From Planotetraspora thailandica (GTDB lineage Bacteria; Actinomycetota; Actinomycetes; Streptosporangiales; Streptosporangiaceae): a stretch of 64,000 nt of DNA. Positions 20,428 to 29,568 of the stretch are shown here, piece by piece. The number at the start of each line of letters is the position of its first letter. Within the stretch, counting starts at the first letter, position 1. The notes beneath the pieces are model-generated. The model did not search any database. It saw only the letters and a list, made by a program, of their open reading frames with translations, and was not told the DNA's origin. The stretch spans positions 1 to 64,000 of the forward strand of contig NZ_BOOR01000004.1 of the NCBI RefSeq assembly GCF_016863335.1, in the 5' to 3' direction. Both the position numbers and the translations under genes were made by a program.

Positions 20428-21314
20428 GGGGACACCGCCTCGCGGCGGCCGCGCAGCAGGCGCAGATACACGAACGCGAAGACGAGGTTGACCAGCAGCA
20501 CCAGGAACGAGATCGCCGCGCCGAATCCGAGCTGCCCGCCGCTGAGGGCGACGTTGTAGATGTACACCGGCAGGATCTCCGAACGGCCCTCGGGGCCGCC
20601 CGCGGTGATCTGGAACGACGTGAAGTCGTTGAAGGTCCACAGGCTGATCAGCAGCAGGTTCGTCAGCACGTGACCCTTGATTCTCGGCAACACCACATCT
20701 CTGAGCTGCTGAAACGTCGACGCCCCCGCGAGCCTGGCCGTCTCCAGGTGGGAGGGCGGCACGTTCTCCAGGGCCGCGCCGTACAGCATCATCGAGAACG
20801 CGGTTCCCCTCCAGACGTTGAACACGATGATCGACGGCATGGGGTGGTCGAGCAGCCACGCGAAACCGGGGGTGTGGAGCAGCGCGTTGAGCGTGCCCGC
20901 GTCCCGGTCGAGCAGCGCGATCCACAGGAAGGCGACCACGGACGACGGCAGGATCCACGCGAGCAGCACCAGGCCCTCGACGACCCGCTTGACCGGCCCC
21001 GGGCGGTTCCGCAGCACCCACGCGAGGGCGAACCCCAGCACCGCCTGGCCCACCACCGCCGACCCCAGGACGTACTGCACGGTGAGCCAGAGCGAGTTGC
21101 GGAACCGCTCGTCCTCCAGGGCGGAGGTGTAGTTGCCGAGCCCCACCACCTGCGGGTCGGCCGCGGCCAGCCCGGTGAGCCGGTAGTCGGTCAGGCCCAG
21201 ATAGATCGTCCAGAGCGCGGGGAAGACGAGGAAGACCCCGATGAGGACGAGCGCGGGCAGCACGAATCCGGCGGCCCGCGCCCGCCCGAGCCCCGCAGGG
21301 TCAGCCGGCGACAT
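20424..21314 (-). CDS. ABC carbohydrate permease, MalF-like
   Basis: 296 residues with about six membrane helices and the EAA loop (HLETARLAGASTFQQLRDVVLPRIKGH). It overlaps the binding-protein gene by 14 bases and the next permease by four, so the three are co-translated. It forms the membrane channel with the MalG-like partner. Confidence 0.93.
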   Translation of the reverse strand: MSPADPAGLGRARAAGFVLPALVLIGVFLVFPALWTIYLGLTDYRLTGLAAADPQVVGLGNYTSALEDERFRNSLWLTVQYVLGSAVVGQAVLGFALAWVLRNRPGPVKRVVEGLVLLAWILPSSVVAFLWIALLDRDAGTLNALLHTPGFAWLLDHPMPSIIVFNVWRGTAFSMMLYGAALENVPPSHLETARLAGASTFQQLRDVVLPRIKGHVLTNLLLISLWTFNDFTSFQITAGGPEGRSEILPVYIYNVALSGGQLGFGAAISFLVLLVNLVFAFVYLRLLRGRREAVSP

Positions 21315-22665
21315 TGGCGGGGCCGCCGACGACGGCCTCGACCTTGCGCTGGTAGGCGGCGGCCGCCTCGTCGACCGACCCGCCCGACACGACGGCGGCG
21401 GTGGCTTCCTGCAGGGCGGTCGAGACCTGCGGATAGACGGCCAGAGGCGGCCGGTACGCGGTGATCGGCAGCACCTTGTCCGACACGAACTTCAACATCG
21501 GGTCGGCCGACAGCACCTGGTCGTTGACGTCGGTGCGCGAGGTGATGCGCGCCGCCCCGGCGAGCTGCGACGTGGTGGCCTCGGCCGAGTGCATGAACGC
21601 GAGCAGCTCCCACGCGAGCTTCGGGTTCTTCGAGTTGGGGTTCAGCACCCGTACGGCGCCGCCCGACATGCTCACGAAGTCCTGCCCCCGGATGCCGGCG
21701 CCGGGGCGTTTGGCGGGGATGAGGGCGTAACCGACGGCCGCGTCCCTGTTCGGCATCGGCGCGACCCCTGCCTTCGGCTCGACGACCGCCCGCCAGAAGT
21801 AGTCGCCCTCGGCGAGGATGCCGATCTTGCCTTCGGCGAACTGGGCGAACGACTTGTCCCTGCCCTGCACCTCCTGCTGGAGCCTGGGGTCGCCCAGCCC
21901 GGTCGTGTAGATCTGCCGGTAGAAGCCCAGCACGTCCTTGAGCGCCTGGGAGCCGCCCGTCCACTTGCCGTCGGCCCAGATCTGCGCCCCCGCCCCGGCG
22001 AGCAGCGGCAGCGCCCCCTGCATGGTCGTCGCCTCACCCATCGCGGTGCCCGCGTTGAGCTGGATCGGCACCGGCACGCCCGCCCTCTTGAGCGCGTTCC
22101 CGGCGTCGATGATCTCCTGCCAGCTCTTCGGCTGCCAGTCGGCCGGCAACCCCGCCTTCGCGAACAGGTCCTTGTTGAAGTACAGGACCCGCCCGTCGGT
22201 GCCCTCCGGCAGGCCGTACTTCTTGCCCTCGAAGACGCCCAGCCCCTGTACGGCCTGCGGGATCCGGCTCCAGCCCTCCCAGGACTCGGCCTCGGGTCCC
22301 GCGACGTCGGGCAGCGGCTTGATGTACCCCGCCTGGGCGAACTCGCCCACCCAGATGCCGTCCAGGTCGATCACGTCGGCTCCGGCGCGCGACTTGAGGT
22401 CGAGGGCGATCTTCGTCTTGTACTGCTCGTCGTCGACCCCGCTCGGCTGGAACACCACGTGGACCACGCGGCCTTTCGCCTTCTGCTCGGCCTCGAACCG
22501 GGGGATGACCCACTTCTCGGTCCAGTCGGCCGTCTCCGCGTTCTTGCCCCCGGAGATCGCGTTCGCCGCGATGACGAGGGTGACGCCGTCAGAGGATTCG
22601 TTTCCGGTGCCGCAGGCCGCCAGGACGAGTACGGCTCCTGCCAGCGCCGCGAGTCCGCGTCTCAT
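21301..22665 (-). CDS. ABC extracellular solute-binding lipoprotein (family 1)
   Basis: 454 residues with a lipoprotein signal (MRRGLAALAGAVLVLAAC, Cys18). The body matches family-1 solute-binding proteins for oligosaccharides or glycerol-phosphodiesters (LPEGTDGRVLYFNKDLFAKAGLP). It is the first gene of the minus-strand cluster running to 13149. GGGAGG precedes the ATG. The ligand is unknown; the downstream GH38, MocA and PHP enzymes hint at a mannosylated, perhaps phosphorylated, compound. Confidence 0.93.
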   Translation of the reverse strand: MRRGLAALAGAVLVLAACGTGNESSDGVTLVIAANAISGGKNAETADWTEKWVIPRFEAEQKAKGRVVHVVFQPSGVDDEQYKTKIALDLKSRAGADVIDLDGIWVGEFAQAGYIKPLPDVAGPEAESWEGWSRIPQAVQGLGVFEGKKYGLPEGTDGRVLYFNKDLFAKAGLPADWQPKSWQEIIDAGNALKRAGVPVPIQLNAGTAMGEATTMQGALPLLAGAGAQIWADGKWTGGSQALKDVLGFYRQIYTTGLGDPRLQQEVQGRDKSFAQFAEGKIGILAEGDYFWRAVVEPKAGVAPMPNRDAAVGYALIPAKRPGAGIRGQDFVSMSGGAVRVLNPNSKNPKLAWELLAFMHSAEATTSQLAGAARITSRTDVNDQVLSADPMLKFVSDKVLPITAYRPPLAVYPQVSTALQEATAAVVSGGSVDEAAAAYQRKVEAVVGGPANVAG

Positions 22666-22728
22666 GAGACCTCCCCGTCGAAGTCATGACGTACAGACAA
22701 ATCGACAGTCGCACGCGACTACTGAGGC

Positions 22729-22748
22729 GTAAAGAACGTGTAAAGAAA
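22729..22748 (-). promoter_or_regulatory. direct repeat GTAAAGAA, 11-bp period, between binding-protein gene and prcB
   Basis: GTAAAGAAC at 22729 and GTAAAGAAA at 22740 lie one helical turn apart in the divergent promoter region (22666-22910). This arrangement suits a dimeric or cooperative regulator of the sugar cluster. Confidence 0.35.
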
Positions 22749-22910
22749 CGGTTTGGTGAACGGGTCAGGCCCGGCCCGCGATGCCCGTGCGAGGAACGCC
22801 GGGAAAGCGATCAAGAAGTACGGTTCGCGCTGAGCTGATCGGGAAGAGTGCAACCAGTGCGGAGACATGAGTAGGGTCGTGCGTGACAACGCACGCTTGG
22901 AGGGAGTCGC

Positions 22911-23747
22911 GTGGCATCTCAGCAGGCCTGGATGAACAACCTCTTCACATATACGGGATCCTCGTCGTTCACGGAGTTCCTGAACGTGCACGCGCCCGAT
23001 CTGCTGCCGGCCCGCGCCCAGGCGCCGGCCGCCCGGGTGAGTGACGAGATCCCGCACGCGACCACGATCGTCGCGGCCACCTGCGCCGGAGGCGTGGTGA
23101 TGGCCGGCGACCGGCGGGCCACCTCGGGCAACATCATCTCCCAGCGGGACATCGAGAAGGTCTTCCGCACCGACGACTACTCGTGCATGGGCATCGCCGG
23201 CACGGCCAGCACCGGCATCGAGATGGCCCGGCTGTACCGTGTGGAGCTGGAGCACTACGAGAAGACCGAGGGTCGCTCGCTGTCGACCGAGGGCAAGGCC
23301 AACCGCCTGGCCACCATGATTCGCGGCAACCTTCCCATGGCCATGCAGGGCCTGGTGGTCGTCCCGCTGTTCGCGGCCTACGACCCCGCCACGGACGCCG
23401 GCCGGATCTTCGGCTACGACGTGGGCGGCGGGCCGTACGAGCAGCGCAACTACCACGCGATCGGCTCGGGCTCGATCTTCGCGCGGGGCTCGCTGAAGAA
23501 GCTGTACCGGGAGGACGCCAGCCCTGAGGACACCGTCAAGGTCTGCCTCAACGCGCTCTACGACGCGGCCGACGACGACTCGGCGACCGGCGGCCCCGAT
23601 GTGACGCGGAAGATCTGGCCGGTGATCGCGGTGATCACCGCGGACGGCTTCCGCCGCATGCCCGACGCCGAGGTCGCCGAGCTCGTGCAGTCCATGCTGG
23701 ATCTGCGGATGACCGACCCCGACGGACCGACCGCACCGCTGCGCTAA
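22911..23747 (+). CDS. prcB: proteasome beta subunit PrcB
   Basis: 278 residues from GTG 22911 with GGAGGGA upstream. A 50-residue propeptide ends at HA, and the mature chain begins TTIVA with catalytic Thr51, followed by [15 protein letters not shown]. Autocleavage exposes the Thr nucleophile inside the 20S chamber. prcA follows 21 bases later. The gene begins a new transcription unit, divergent from the sugar cluster that splits it from pup. Confidence 0.97.
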   Translation: MASQQAWMNNLFTYTGSSSFTEFLNVHAPDLLPARAQAPAARVSDEIPHATTIVAATCAGGVVMAGDRRATSGNIISQRDIEKVFRTDDYSCMGIAGTASTGIEMARLYRVELEHYEKTEGRSLSTEGKANRLATMIRGNLPMAMQGLVVVPLFAAYDPATDAGRIFGYDVGGGPYEQRNYHAIGSGSIFARGSLKKLYREDASPEDTVKVCLNALYDAADDDSATGGPDVTRKIWPVIAVITADGFRRMPDAEVAELVQSMLDLRMTDPDGPTAPLR

Positions 23748-23768
23748 CGCGAAGAGAGGAAAACCCCC

Positions 23769-24569
23769 GTGTCCATGCCCTTTGGATATGCCTCACCCGA
23801 GCAGATCATGCGGGACAGGGCGGAGTATGCGCGCAAGGGCATCGCGCGAGGCCGCAGCGTGGTGGTCATGCAGTACGCCGACGGCATCCTGTTCGTGGCC
23901 CCCAACCCGTCCAAGGCGCTCCACAAGATCAGTGAGATCTACGACCGGATCGGCTTCGCCGCGGTGGGGCGGTACAACGAGTTCGAGTCGCTGCGCCTGG
24001 CGGGCATCCGCTACGCCGACATCAACGGCTACACCTTCAACCGCAGCGACGTCACCGGCCGGGGCCTGGCCAACCTGTACGCCCAGCAGCTCGGCATGAT
24101 CTTCACCGAGTCGATCAAGTCCCTCGAGGTCGAGATCGTCGTCGCGGAGGTCGGCGACAGCCCCGCCGAGGACCAGATCTATCGGCTGACCTTCGACGGC
24201 TCCGTCTTCGACGAGCAGGGCATGGCCGTCATCGGCGGTCAGGCGGAGGCCGTCGGCGGACGCCTCAAGGAGCGCTACCGCGACAACCTGCCGCTCCCCG
24301 AGGCGCTCGACGCGGCCCTGGCCGCCCTGACCGAGCCGGGCGGCGAGCGGCCGCCGGCGGCCCAGCTCGAGGTGGCGGTGCTCGACCGCGGCCGGGAGCA
24401 CCGCAAGTTCCAGCGCCTGACGGGGCCCCGGCTCGAGCGCCTGCTCGAGGCCGCGCCCCCCGGCGGGACGCCGGAGGGCGCGGCCCCCGCCGAGGAACCG
24501 GAGGGTGAGGCTCCCACGGGGCCGCCCACCGGGCCGGACGGCGACATCGACACCGGTTCGGCCGAGTAA
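23769..24569 (+). CDS. prcA: proteasome alpha subunit PrcA
   Basis: 266 residues. GTG at 23769 has GAGAGG about ten bases upstream; an in-frame ATG follows at 23775. The alpha-type N-terminal gate region ([24 protein letters not shown]) and the proteasome fold are clear; there is no catalytic Thr. The last ~45 residues are Pro/Gly/Glu-rich and disordered, an extension usual in actinomycetes. It forms the outer rings that contact ARC. Confidence 0.97.
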   Translation: MSMPFGYASPEQIMRDRAEYARKGIARGRSVVVMQYADGILFVAPNPSKALHKISEIYDRIGFAAVGRYNEFESLRLAGIRYADINGYTFNRSDVTGRGLANLYAQQLGMIFTESIKSLEVEIVVAEVGDSPAEDQIYRLTFDGSVFDEQGMAVIGGQAEAVGGRLKERYRDNLPLPEALDAALAALTEPGGERPPAAQLEVAVLDRGREHRKFQRLTGPRLERLLEAAPPGGTPEGAAPAEEPEGEAPTGPPTGPDGDIDTGSAE

Positions 24570-24595
24570 CCGTTTTTTCCGGCAGTGCTTTTCCG

Positions 24596-24640
24596 CGCGG
24601 CCGTACCGGCGTATTTCCCCGCCGGGACGGCCGCGTTTTT
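24596..24640 (+). terminator. intrinsic terminator after prcBA
   Basis: A two-part stem: nine pairs (24596-24604 with 24627-24635), one unpaired base on each side, then five pairs (24606-24610 with 24621-24625). A TTTTT run follows. It separates prcBA from pafA. Confidence 0.9.
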
Positions 24641-24752
24641 CGATCACGCGTCATCAATGCCTCTGACGTGCGGTGGTGCGGCTTCCCGCGAAACGGGGTA
24701 ATTACCAGGTGATCCCTATCCGGTTGTCACTTTTGGGGAATAGGGTGAGGTG

Positions 24753-26111
24753 ATGGATCGACGCATCTTCGGGCTGGAGAACGAGTACGGCGTGACCTGC
24801 ACGTTCCGCGGGCAGCGCAGGTTGTCGCCGGACGAGGTGGCCCGGTATCTGTTCCGGCGAGTGGTGTCCTGGGGCCGATCGAGCAACGTCTTCCTCCGCA
24901 ACGGCGCGCGCCTGTACCTGGACGTGGGCAGCCATCCCGAATACGCCACCCCTGAATGCGACAACGTCGTGGAGCTGGTGACCCACGACAAGGCGGGGGA
25001 GCGAATCCTCGAAGGTCTCCTGGTCGACGCCGAGAAGCGGCTGCGCGAAGAGGGCATCGCCGGAGACATCTACCTGTTCAAGAACAACACCGACTCGGCC
25101 GGCAACTCCTACGGCTGCCATGAGAACTACCTCGTCGGCCGCCACGGGGAGTTCGGCCGGCTGGCCGACGTGTTGATCCCCTATCTCGTCACCCGGCAGA
25201 TCATCTGCGGAGCCGGCAAGGTGCTGCAGACGCCGCGCGGCGCCGTCTACTGCGTGTCGCAGCGGGCCGAGCACATCTGGGAAGGGGTCTCCTCGGCCAC
25301 GACCCGCTCCCGCCCGATCATCAACACGCGTGACGAGCCGCACGCCGACGCCGAGCGGTTCCGCCGGCTGCACGTGATCGTCGGCGACTCCAACATGAGC
25401 GAGACGACCATGCTGCTCAAGGTCGGCGCGACCGACCTCGTGCTGCGCATGATCGAGGCCGGCGTGGTGATGCGCGACCTGTCGCTGGAGAACCCGATCA
25501 GGGCGATCCGCGAGGTCTCCCACGACATGACGGGCCGCCGCCGGGTGCGCCTGGCAAACGGCCGCGAGGCCTCGTCCCTGGAGATCCAGCAGGAATACCT
25601 CACCAAGGCGCGGGACTTCGTCGACCGCCGCGGCGGCGACGAGACCAGCAAGCGGGTCCTGGAGCTTTGGGAGCGCACGCTCCGTGCGGTGGACACGGGC
25701 GACCTCGACCTGGTCTCGCGGGAGATCGACTGGGTCACCAAGTATCAGATGATCGAACGCTACCGGCAGAAGTACGACCTTCCGCTGTCGTCGCCGAGGG
25801 TGGCGCAGCTCGACCTGGCCTACCACGACGTCCACCGCAAGCGCGGCCTGTTCTACCTGCTGCAGAAGCGCGGAGCCGTCGAGCGGGTGGCCAGCGACGT
25901 CAAGATCTTCGAGGCGAAGTCGGTGCCGCCGCAGACCACCAGGGCCAGGCTCCGCGGGGAGTTCATCCGCAGGGCCCAGGAGAAGCGGCGCGACTTCACC
26001 GTGGACTGGGTGCACCTCAAGCTGAACGACCAGGCCCAGCGCACGGTGCTCTGCAAGGATCCCTTCCGTAGCGTCGATGAAAGGGTTGACAAGCTCATCG
26101 CCGGGATGTGA
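24753..26111 (+). CDS. pafA: Pup ligase PafA
   Basis: 452 residues. The ATG at 24753 is preceded by GGTGAGG. It has the same glutamine-synthetase-like fold as Dop: [53 protein letters not shown] and [27 protein letters not shown], with the C-terminal domain after it. It activates the Pup Glu with ATP and joins it to substrate lysines. It is distinguished from Dop by the shorter N-terminal loop and closer match to PafA proteins. Confidence 0.97.
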   Translation: MDRRIFGLENEYGVTCTFRGQRRLSPDEVARYLFRRVVSWGRSSNVFLRNGARLYLDVGSHPEYATPECDNVVELVTHDKAGERILEGLLVDAEKRLREEGIAGDIYLFKNNTDSAGNSYGCHENYLVGRHGEFGRLADVLIPYLVTRQIICGAGKVLQTPRGAVYCVSQRAEHIWEGVSSATTRSRPIINTRDEPHADAERFRRLHVIVGDSNMSETTMLLKVGATDLVLRMIEAGVVMRDLSLENPIRAIREVSHDMTGRRRVRLANGREASSLEIQQEYLTKARDFVDRRGGDETSKRVLELWERTLRAVDTGDLDLVSREIDWVTKYQMIERYRQKYDLPLSSPRVAQLDLAYHDVHRKRGLFYLLQKRGAVERVASDVKIFEAKSVPPQTTRARLRGEFIRRAQEKRRDFTVDWVHLKLNDQAQRTVLCKDPFRSVDERVDKLIAGM

Positions 26112-26127
26112 TCCCTTACGTGGTTCA

Positions 26128-26170
26128 GACAGCGGGTTCGGGTAGGGTTACCCGAGCCTTGCTGTCTTTC
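26128..26170 (+). terminator. hairpin between pafA and the FKBP gene
   Basis: Outer stem GACAGC (26128-26133) with GCTGTC (26161-26166), inner stem TCGGGTA with TACCCGA, then TTTC. It can end the pafA transcript or act as an attenuator, since the FKBP start codon is only 17 bases past the outer stem. Confidence 0.6.
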
Positions 26171-26183
26171 TGAGGGATTTCAC

Positions 26184-27155
26184 ATGCGCCGCCGTACGGC
26201 AATAGCCGCCGCTGCTCTTCCGTTGCTGCTCGCCGCGGCGTGTGGCAGCCAGACGAGCACCACTGCCAGCCCGAGCTCTGCCGCGAACGCGGCGACGGCG
26301 TCAGCCGACGGCATCAAGGTGACGGGAGCGGCGGGCGCCAAGCCGGTCGTCGCGTTCCCGGCGGGCAAGCCTCCGCTCACCTCCTCGTCGAAGATCATCC
26401 TCGCGGGCACCGGGCAGGCCGTGAAGGACGGCGACATCCTCAAGGCCAAGGTGACCATCTACGACTGGGACGGCAAGCAGAACAAGGCGTCGAGCTCCGA
26501 CTACGACCAGGGCCACTCGGAGTTCGTGACCGTCAGCTCCGCCCAGCTGCCGAAGGCGCTGTTCCAGGCGCTGCAGGGAGCCAAGCCGGGCGGCCGCGTG
26601 CTCGCGGTGGTCAGCAAGGACAACCTGTCGCCCGAGCAGATCACCCAGGCGCAGTCCCAGGGAACCGACTTCAACACCTCGTCCCAGGTGCTGGTCATCG
26701 ATGTGGAGTCGTCCATGCCGAAGGCCGCCTCGGGCACGGCCGTCGACTCGTCGATCGACGGTGTGAAGGTGGACAGCCCCGGCGGCGAAAAGGCTCCGAC
26801 GCTGACGACCAAGACCGACGCGAAGCCGCCGAAGGACCTCGTCGTCAAGACGCTGATCAAGGGCTCCGGCCCGGCCGTCAAGGCCGACCAGATGGTCCTC
26901 GCCCACTACACGGGCAAGATCTGGGGCACCGACAAGGAGTTCGACTCCAGCTGGGCGCGGAACACGCCGGCCACCTTCCCCCTCAACCAGGTCATCAAGG
27001 GCTGGTCGCAGGGCCTCACCGGCGTCCCGGTGGGCAGCCGGGTGCTGATCTCCGTTCCGCCGGACCTCGGCTACGGCTCCCAGGGCAACCCGCAGGGCGG
27101 CATCAAGGGCACCGACACCCTGGTCTTCCTGGTCGACGTGCTCGGCGCCGTCTGA
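26184..27155 (+). CDS. FKBP-type peptidyl-prolyl isomerase lipoprotein
   Basis: 323 residues with a lipoprotein signal (LPLLLAAACGS, Cys20), so it is anchored outside the membrane. The C-terminal FKBP domain (about residues 215-323: VLAHYTGKIWGTDKEFDSSW, VIKGWSQGLTGVPVGSRVLISVPPDLGYG) looks complete. The preceding ~180 residues seem to be a second, degenerate FKBP-like domain. It catalyses prolyl isomerization of exported proteins. A gene of this type sits between pafA and pafB in other actinomycetes. Confidence 0.93.
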   Translation: MRRRTAIAAAALPLLLAAACGSQTSTTASPSSAANAATASADGIKVTGAAGAKPVVAFPAGKPPLTSSSKIILAGTGQAVKDGDILKAKVTIYDWDGKQNKASSSDYDQGHSEFVTVSSAQLPKALFQALQGAKPGGRVLAVVSKDNLSPEQITQAQSQGTDFNTSSQVLVIDVESSMPKAASGTAVDSSIDGVKVDSPGGEKAPTLTTKTDAKPPKDLVVKTLIKGSGPAVKADQMVLAHYTGKIWGTDKEFDSSWARNTPATFPLNQVIKGWSQGLTGVPVGSRVLISVPPDLGYGSQGNPQGGIKGTDTLVFLVDVLGAV

Positions 27156-27167
27156 CCGGTCGGACCA

Positions 27168-27200
27168 CGAAGAGGCCCTCCCTTCCGGAGGGCCTCTTCG
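27168..27200 (+). terminator. bidirectional terminator between FKBP and chitosanase genes
   Basis: A perfect 14-bp stem (27168-27181 with 27187-27200) with a five-base loop between two convergent genes. Confidence 0.85.
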
Positions 27201-27222
27201 TCGTTGCGGGGCCGGCGGGCGG

Positions 27223-28272
27223 TCAGCCGCCGATGTGGTAGCTGTCGCCGTAGACCTTCCAGGTCAGCGGCGGGTCGAGGTCGAGGTTGCCGGCCTTGAG
27301 GAAGACACGTTGCGCGGTGTCGACCCTGCTGGTGTCACTGTGCGCCTCCTCGGTCTTCATCGCCGCCTTCCGCGCGTCCAGGAAGGCGTTGAGGTAGGCG
27401 ACCTCGTCGCCGCCCTGCGCCGGCGTCCTGGCCTTCTTCATCGCCGTCCTGCGGATGCCGCCGAAGCTGACGGCGTCGTCGCCGGGCCCGTGCATGACGA
27501 TCCCGTCGTAATAGATGAACTGGCCCAGCGCGCGCAGGCCGTCGGCCTTGGCCTGCCCGACGGCCGGGTTGAAGTAGACGCGGTCGCGTTCGTCGTTCTG
27601 CGCCTGCTGGAAGGCGGGGTCGGCGGCGGCCTTGCGCCAGTCCTTGGTGAAGTTCGGATCCAGGCCCTTGTGCGAGTCGGTGCCGTTCACCTTGCGCAAC
27701 GCGGGCAGGTAGGGCGCGAGCACGTTGCCGGGCTTGCGCCGGGCGTACAACTCGACGAGGTCCAGCATGTCGCCGGTGCCGGAGCAGAAGCCGATGATCC
27801 CGCCGGTGTAGCCACGGCCGTCGTCGATGTCCTCGATGTACTTGTACTGCGCCTTCCAGTCCAGCGAGGAGTTCTCCGCGCTGGAGACGAGCTCCATCGC
27901 GATCTCCTTCTTGTCCGGGTCGGCCAGGTCGGACGCGGCCTTCGTGCCGGCGCCGCTCTTCGGTGCGCGCGTGTTCGCCCTGCTCGTGGCGCCACCCGTG
28001 CTCTTGTCGGCCGTGGTCTTGGTGTCTCCAGTGTCCTTCGTGCCGCCCGGGCTCTTCGTCGCGCGGACGGGCTCACGGGTGGCCGAGACGGGGCTCGCCA
28101 CACCCGGCTCGGCCGTACCGCTTGGTGAGACGGTCGTGACAGGGGCCACCGTGGCCGGGGCGGCCTCGACCGCCGAACAAGCTGCCTGGGGCAGTACGGC
28201 GAGGCTCGCAGCGAGCATTAGAGCGCCTCGCCGGGGGGCTCGCCAGGGGGTACGGGTGCGCGGGTCCGTCAC
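27223..28272 (-). CDS. csnA: chitosanase, glycoside hydrolase family 46
   Basis: 349 residues from GTG 28272. A Sec-type signal (RRGALMLAASLAVLPQAAC) is followed by an ~85-residue Thr/Ser/Lys-rich linker, then a GH46 domain nearly matching Streptomyces enzymes: the catalytic Glu lies in SSAENSSLDW and the catalytic Asp in IEDIDDGRGYTGG. It cuts chitosan outside the cell into glucosamine oligomers. The 19-bp palindrome upstream matches the one before the ROK gene at 51380, so it is probably CsnR-controlled. The long linker may be for wall or membrane attachment; the AAC could be a weak lipobox. Confidence 0.93.
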   Translation of the reverse strand: MTDPRTRTPWRAPRRGALMLAASLAVLPQAACSAVEAAPATVAPVTTVSPSGTAEPGVASPVSATREPVRATKSPGGTKDTGDTKTTADKSTGGATSRANTRAPKSGAGTKAASDLADPDKKEIAMELVSSAENSSLDWKAQYKYIEDIDDGRGYTGGIIGFCSGTGDMLDLVELYARRKPGNVLAPYLPALRKVNGTDSHKGLDPNFTKDWRKAAADPAFQQAQNDERDRVYFNPAVGQAKADGLRALGQFIYYDGIVMHGPGDDAVSFGGIRRTAMKKARTPAQGGDEVAYLNAFLDARKAAMKTEEAHSDTSRVDTAQRVFLKAGNLDLDPPLTWKVYGDSYHIGG

Positions 28273-28367
28273 GGACGTCGCTCCGTTCTCCGCCGTTTCT
28301 CGCCGCGAGCGGCCACGGAGACTGCGGGGGAGCGGTCGAGAAGGGGGGTGGCGGGTTCGGGGGGTTA

Positions 28368-28386
28368 GTTAGGAAGGTTTCCTAAT
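28368..28386. promoter_or_regulatory. CsnR-type operator upstream of chitosanase
   Basis: GTTAGGAAGGTTTCCTAAT: seven-base arms TTAGGAA/TTCCTAA. It differs at two of 19 positions from the perfect palindrome at 51403-51421. It lies 96 bases before the chitosanase start codon. Confidence 0.85.
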
Positions 28387-28443
28387 AAAGCGTAAGCGGG
28401 TGCCCCTGTCAACGTCGTCATGACCCGCGGCCTCGGAAACGCG

Positions 28444-29529
28444 TCAGGCGCCGGGATCGGAGGAGGCCGGCAGGGATGCGGTGTGGCGTCCCGCCGCCGC
28501 GGAGGTCAGGAAGTACGCGAGATCCTCGTCGAGGCCGCGGCCCATGGTGGACAGGCGCACGGGCGACTCGCGCAGGGCCTCATACAGCCCGTCGACCGGG
28601 ACGTGCACCAGTTCGTGCCGTACGGCCAGGGCCTCGGCCTGCTCGCGCACCTTCGCGCCGAAAGGCCCGGGAAGGTCGGGGACGACGACCTGGGCAGGCG
28701 CCAGCGCGACCCGTCCGTATGCGGTGAGGGAGTGGTGCGAGACCCCGACGTGCCGTTCCCGTTTGTCGCCTTCGCTGACCCTGAGGGCCGCCACGGGGCG
28801 TCCCGACAGGACGGAGGCGGCGTTGACGGCCTCACCGGCGGAAACTCCCGAGAAGCCCCATCGTGTGCCGGTGCCGAGGTTACCCGGTCCCTGGGTGACG
28901 ACGGCGACGTCGGCGTTCAGCACGTGCCGGGCGGCCAGGAGGCCGGTGTGGAGCGTGACGGCCTCGACGTCGCCGCCGAAGGACTGCCCCACCGTGACCA
29001 CGCCGCACAGCCAGTCGTGCGAGCGCAGCTGGGCGCAGGACATGGAGAACCAGGCGGGGAGCGCTCCACCGTCCAGCATGACGTAGGCGACCCGCAGGCC
29101 CGGCCGGGAGGAGTACAGGCCGCACAGGATCGCGGGGAGGGCCGAGTGGAGGTCGGCGACGACCACCGGCATGCCGTCGATCGAGTCGGCGTCTCTCAAC
29201 ACCTCGTGGTGAGGGGAGTCCTGCTCGTCGGCGCCGAGCACCGTGGCCTGCAGCGGGGTGTAGCGCGCCTTGACCAGGTGGCCCGGGCCGGAGGGATCTT
29301 CCGGCAAACGGTCCGGAACGGCCACCACCATGGCGTAGCCTCCCGTACCGAGGCCCATGGCGAGCGCGGTCGTGTTGAGCAGCACGATGTCGCCCGGCTC
29401 CGGGCGTCCCACCAGCGAGGGGTAGGCAAGCGCCCGGAACTCGCCCTCGGCGAGGGAGACGTCGAGCTCCACCGCCCCGGGCCATTCCCGCCGGACTCTG
29501 GTCACCTCGCCCTTGCGCCATCTGATCAC
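28444..29529 (-). CDS. DUF3866-family protein
   Basis: 361 residues with a GTG start at 29529. No enzyme motif is recognizable. It is rich in Val/Ala/Gly with a hydrophobic core, and the pattern VVADLHSALPAILCGL and VTQGPGNLGTGTRWGFSGV fits the actinobacterial DUF3866 family. No signal peptide. It is divergent from pafB with 39 bases between starts. Function unknown. Confidence 0.75.
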   Translation of the reverse strand: MIRWRKGEVTRVRREWPGAVELDVSLAEGEFRALAYPSLVGRPEPGDIVLLNTTALAMGLGTGGYAMVVAVPDRLPEDPSGPGHLVKARYTPLQATVLGADEQDSPHHEVLRDADSIDGMPVVVADLHSALPAILCGLYSSRPGLRVAYVMLDGGALPAWFSMSCAQLRSHDWLCGVVTVGQSFGGDVEAVTLHTGLLAARHVLNADVAVVTQGPGNLGTGTRWGFSGVSAGEAVNAASVLSGRPVAALRVSEGDKRERHVGVSHHSLTAYGRVALAPAQVVVPDLPGPFGAKVREQAEALAVRHELVHVPVDGLYEALRESPVRLSTMGRGLDEDLAYFLTSAAAGRHTASLPASSDPGA

Positions 29530-29536
29530 GCCGAAA

Positions 29537-29542
29537 AGGGTA
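29537..29542 (-). promoter_or_regulatory. -10 hexamer TACCCT, likely leaderless promoter of the DUF3866 gene
   Basis: Read on the minus strand, TACCCT is followed by seven bases and the GTG at 29529, with no ribosome-binding site. Confidence 0.5.
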
Positions 29543-29568
29543 GCGTTCTCGATTGGAGGGGAGGCCCG

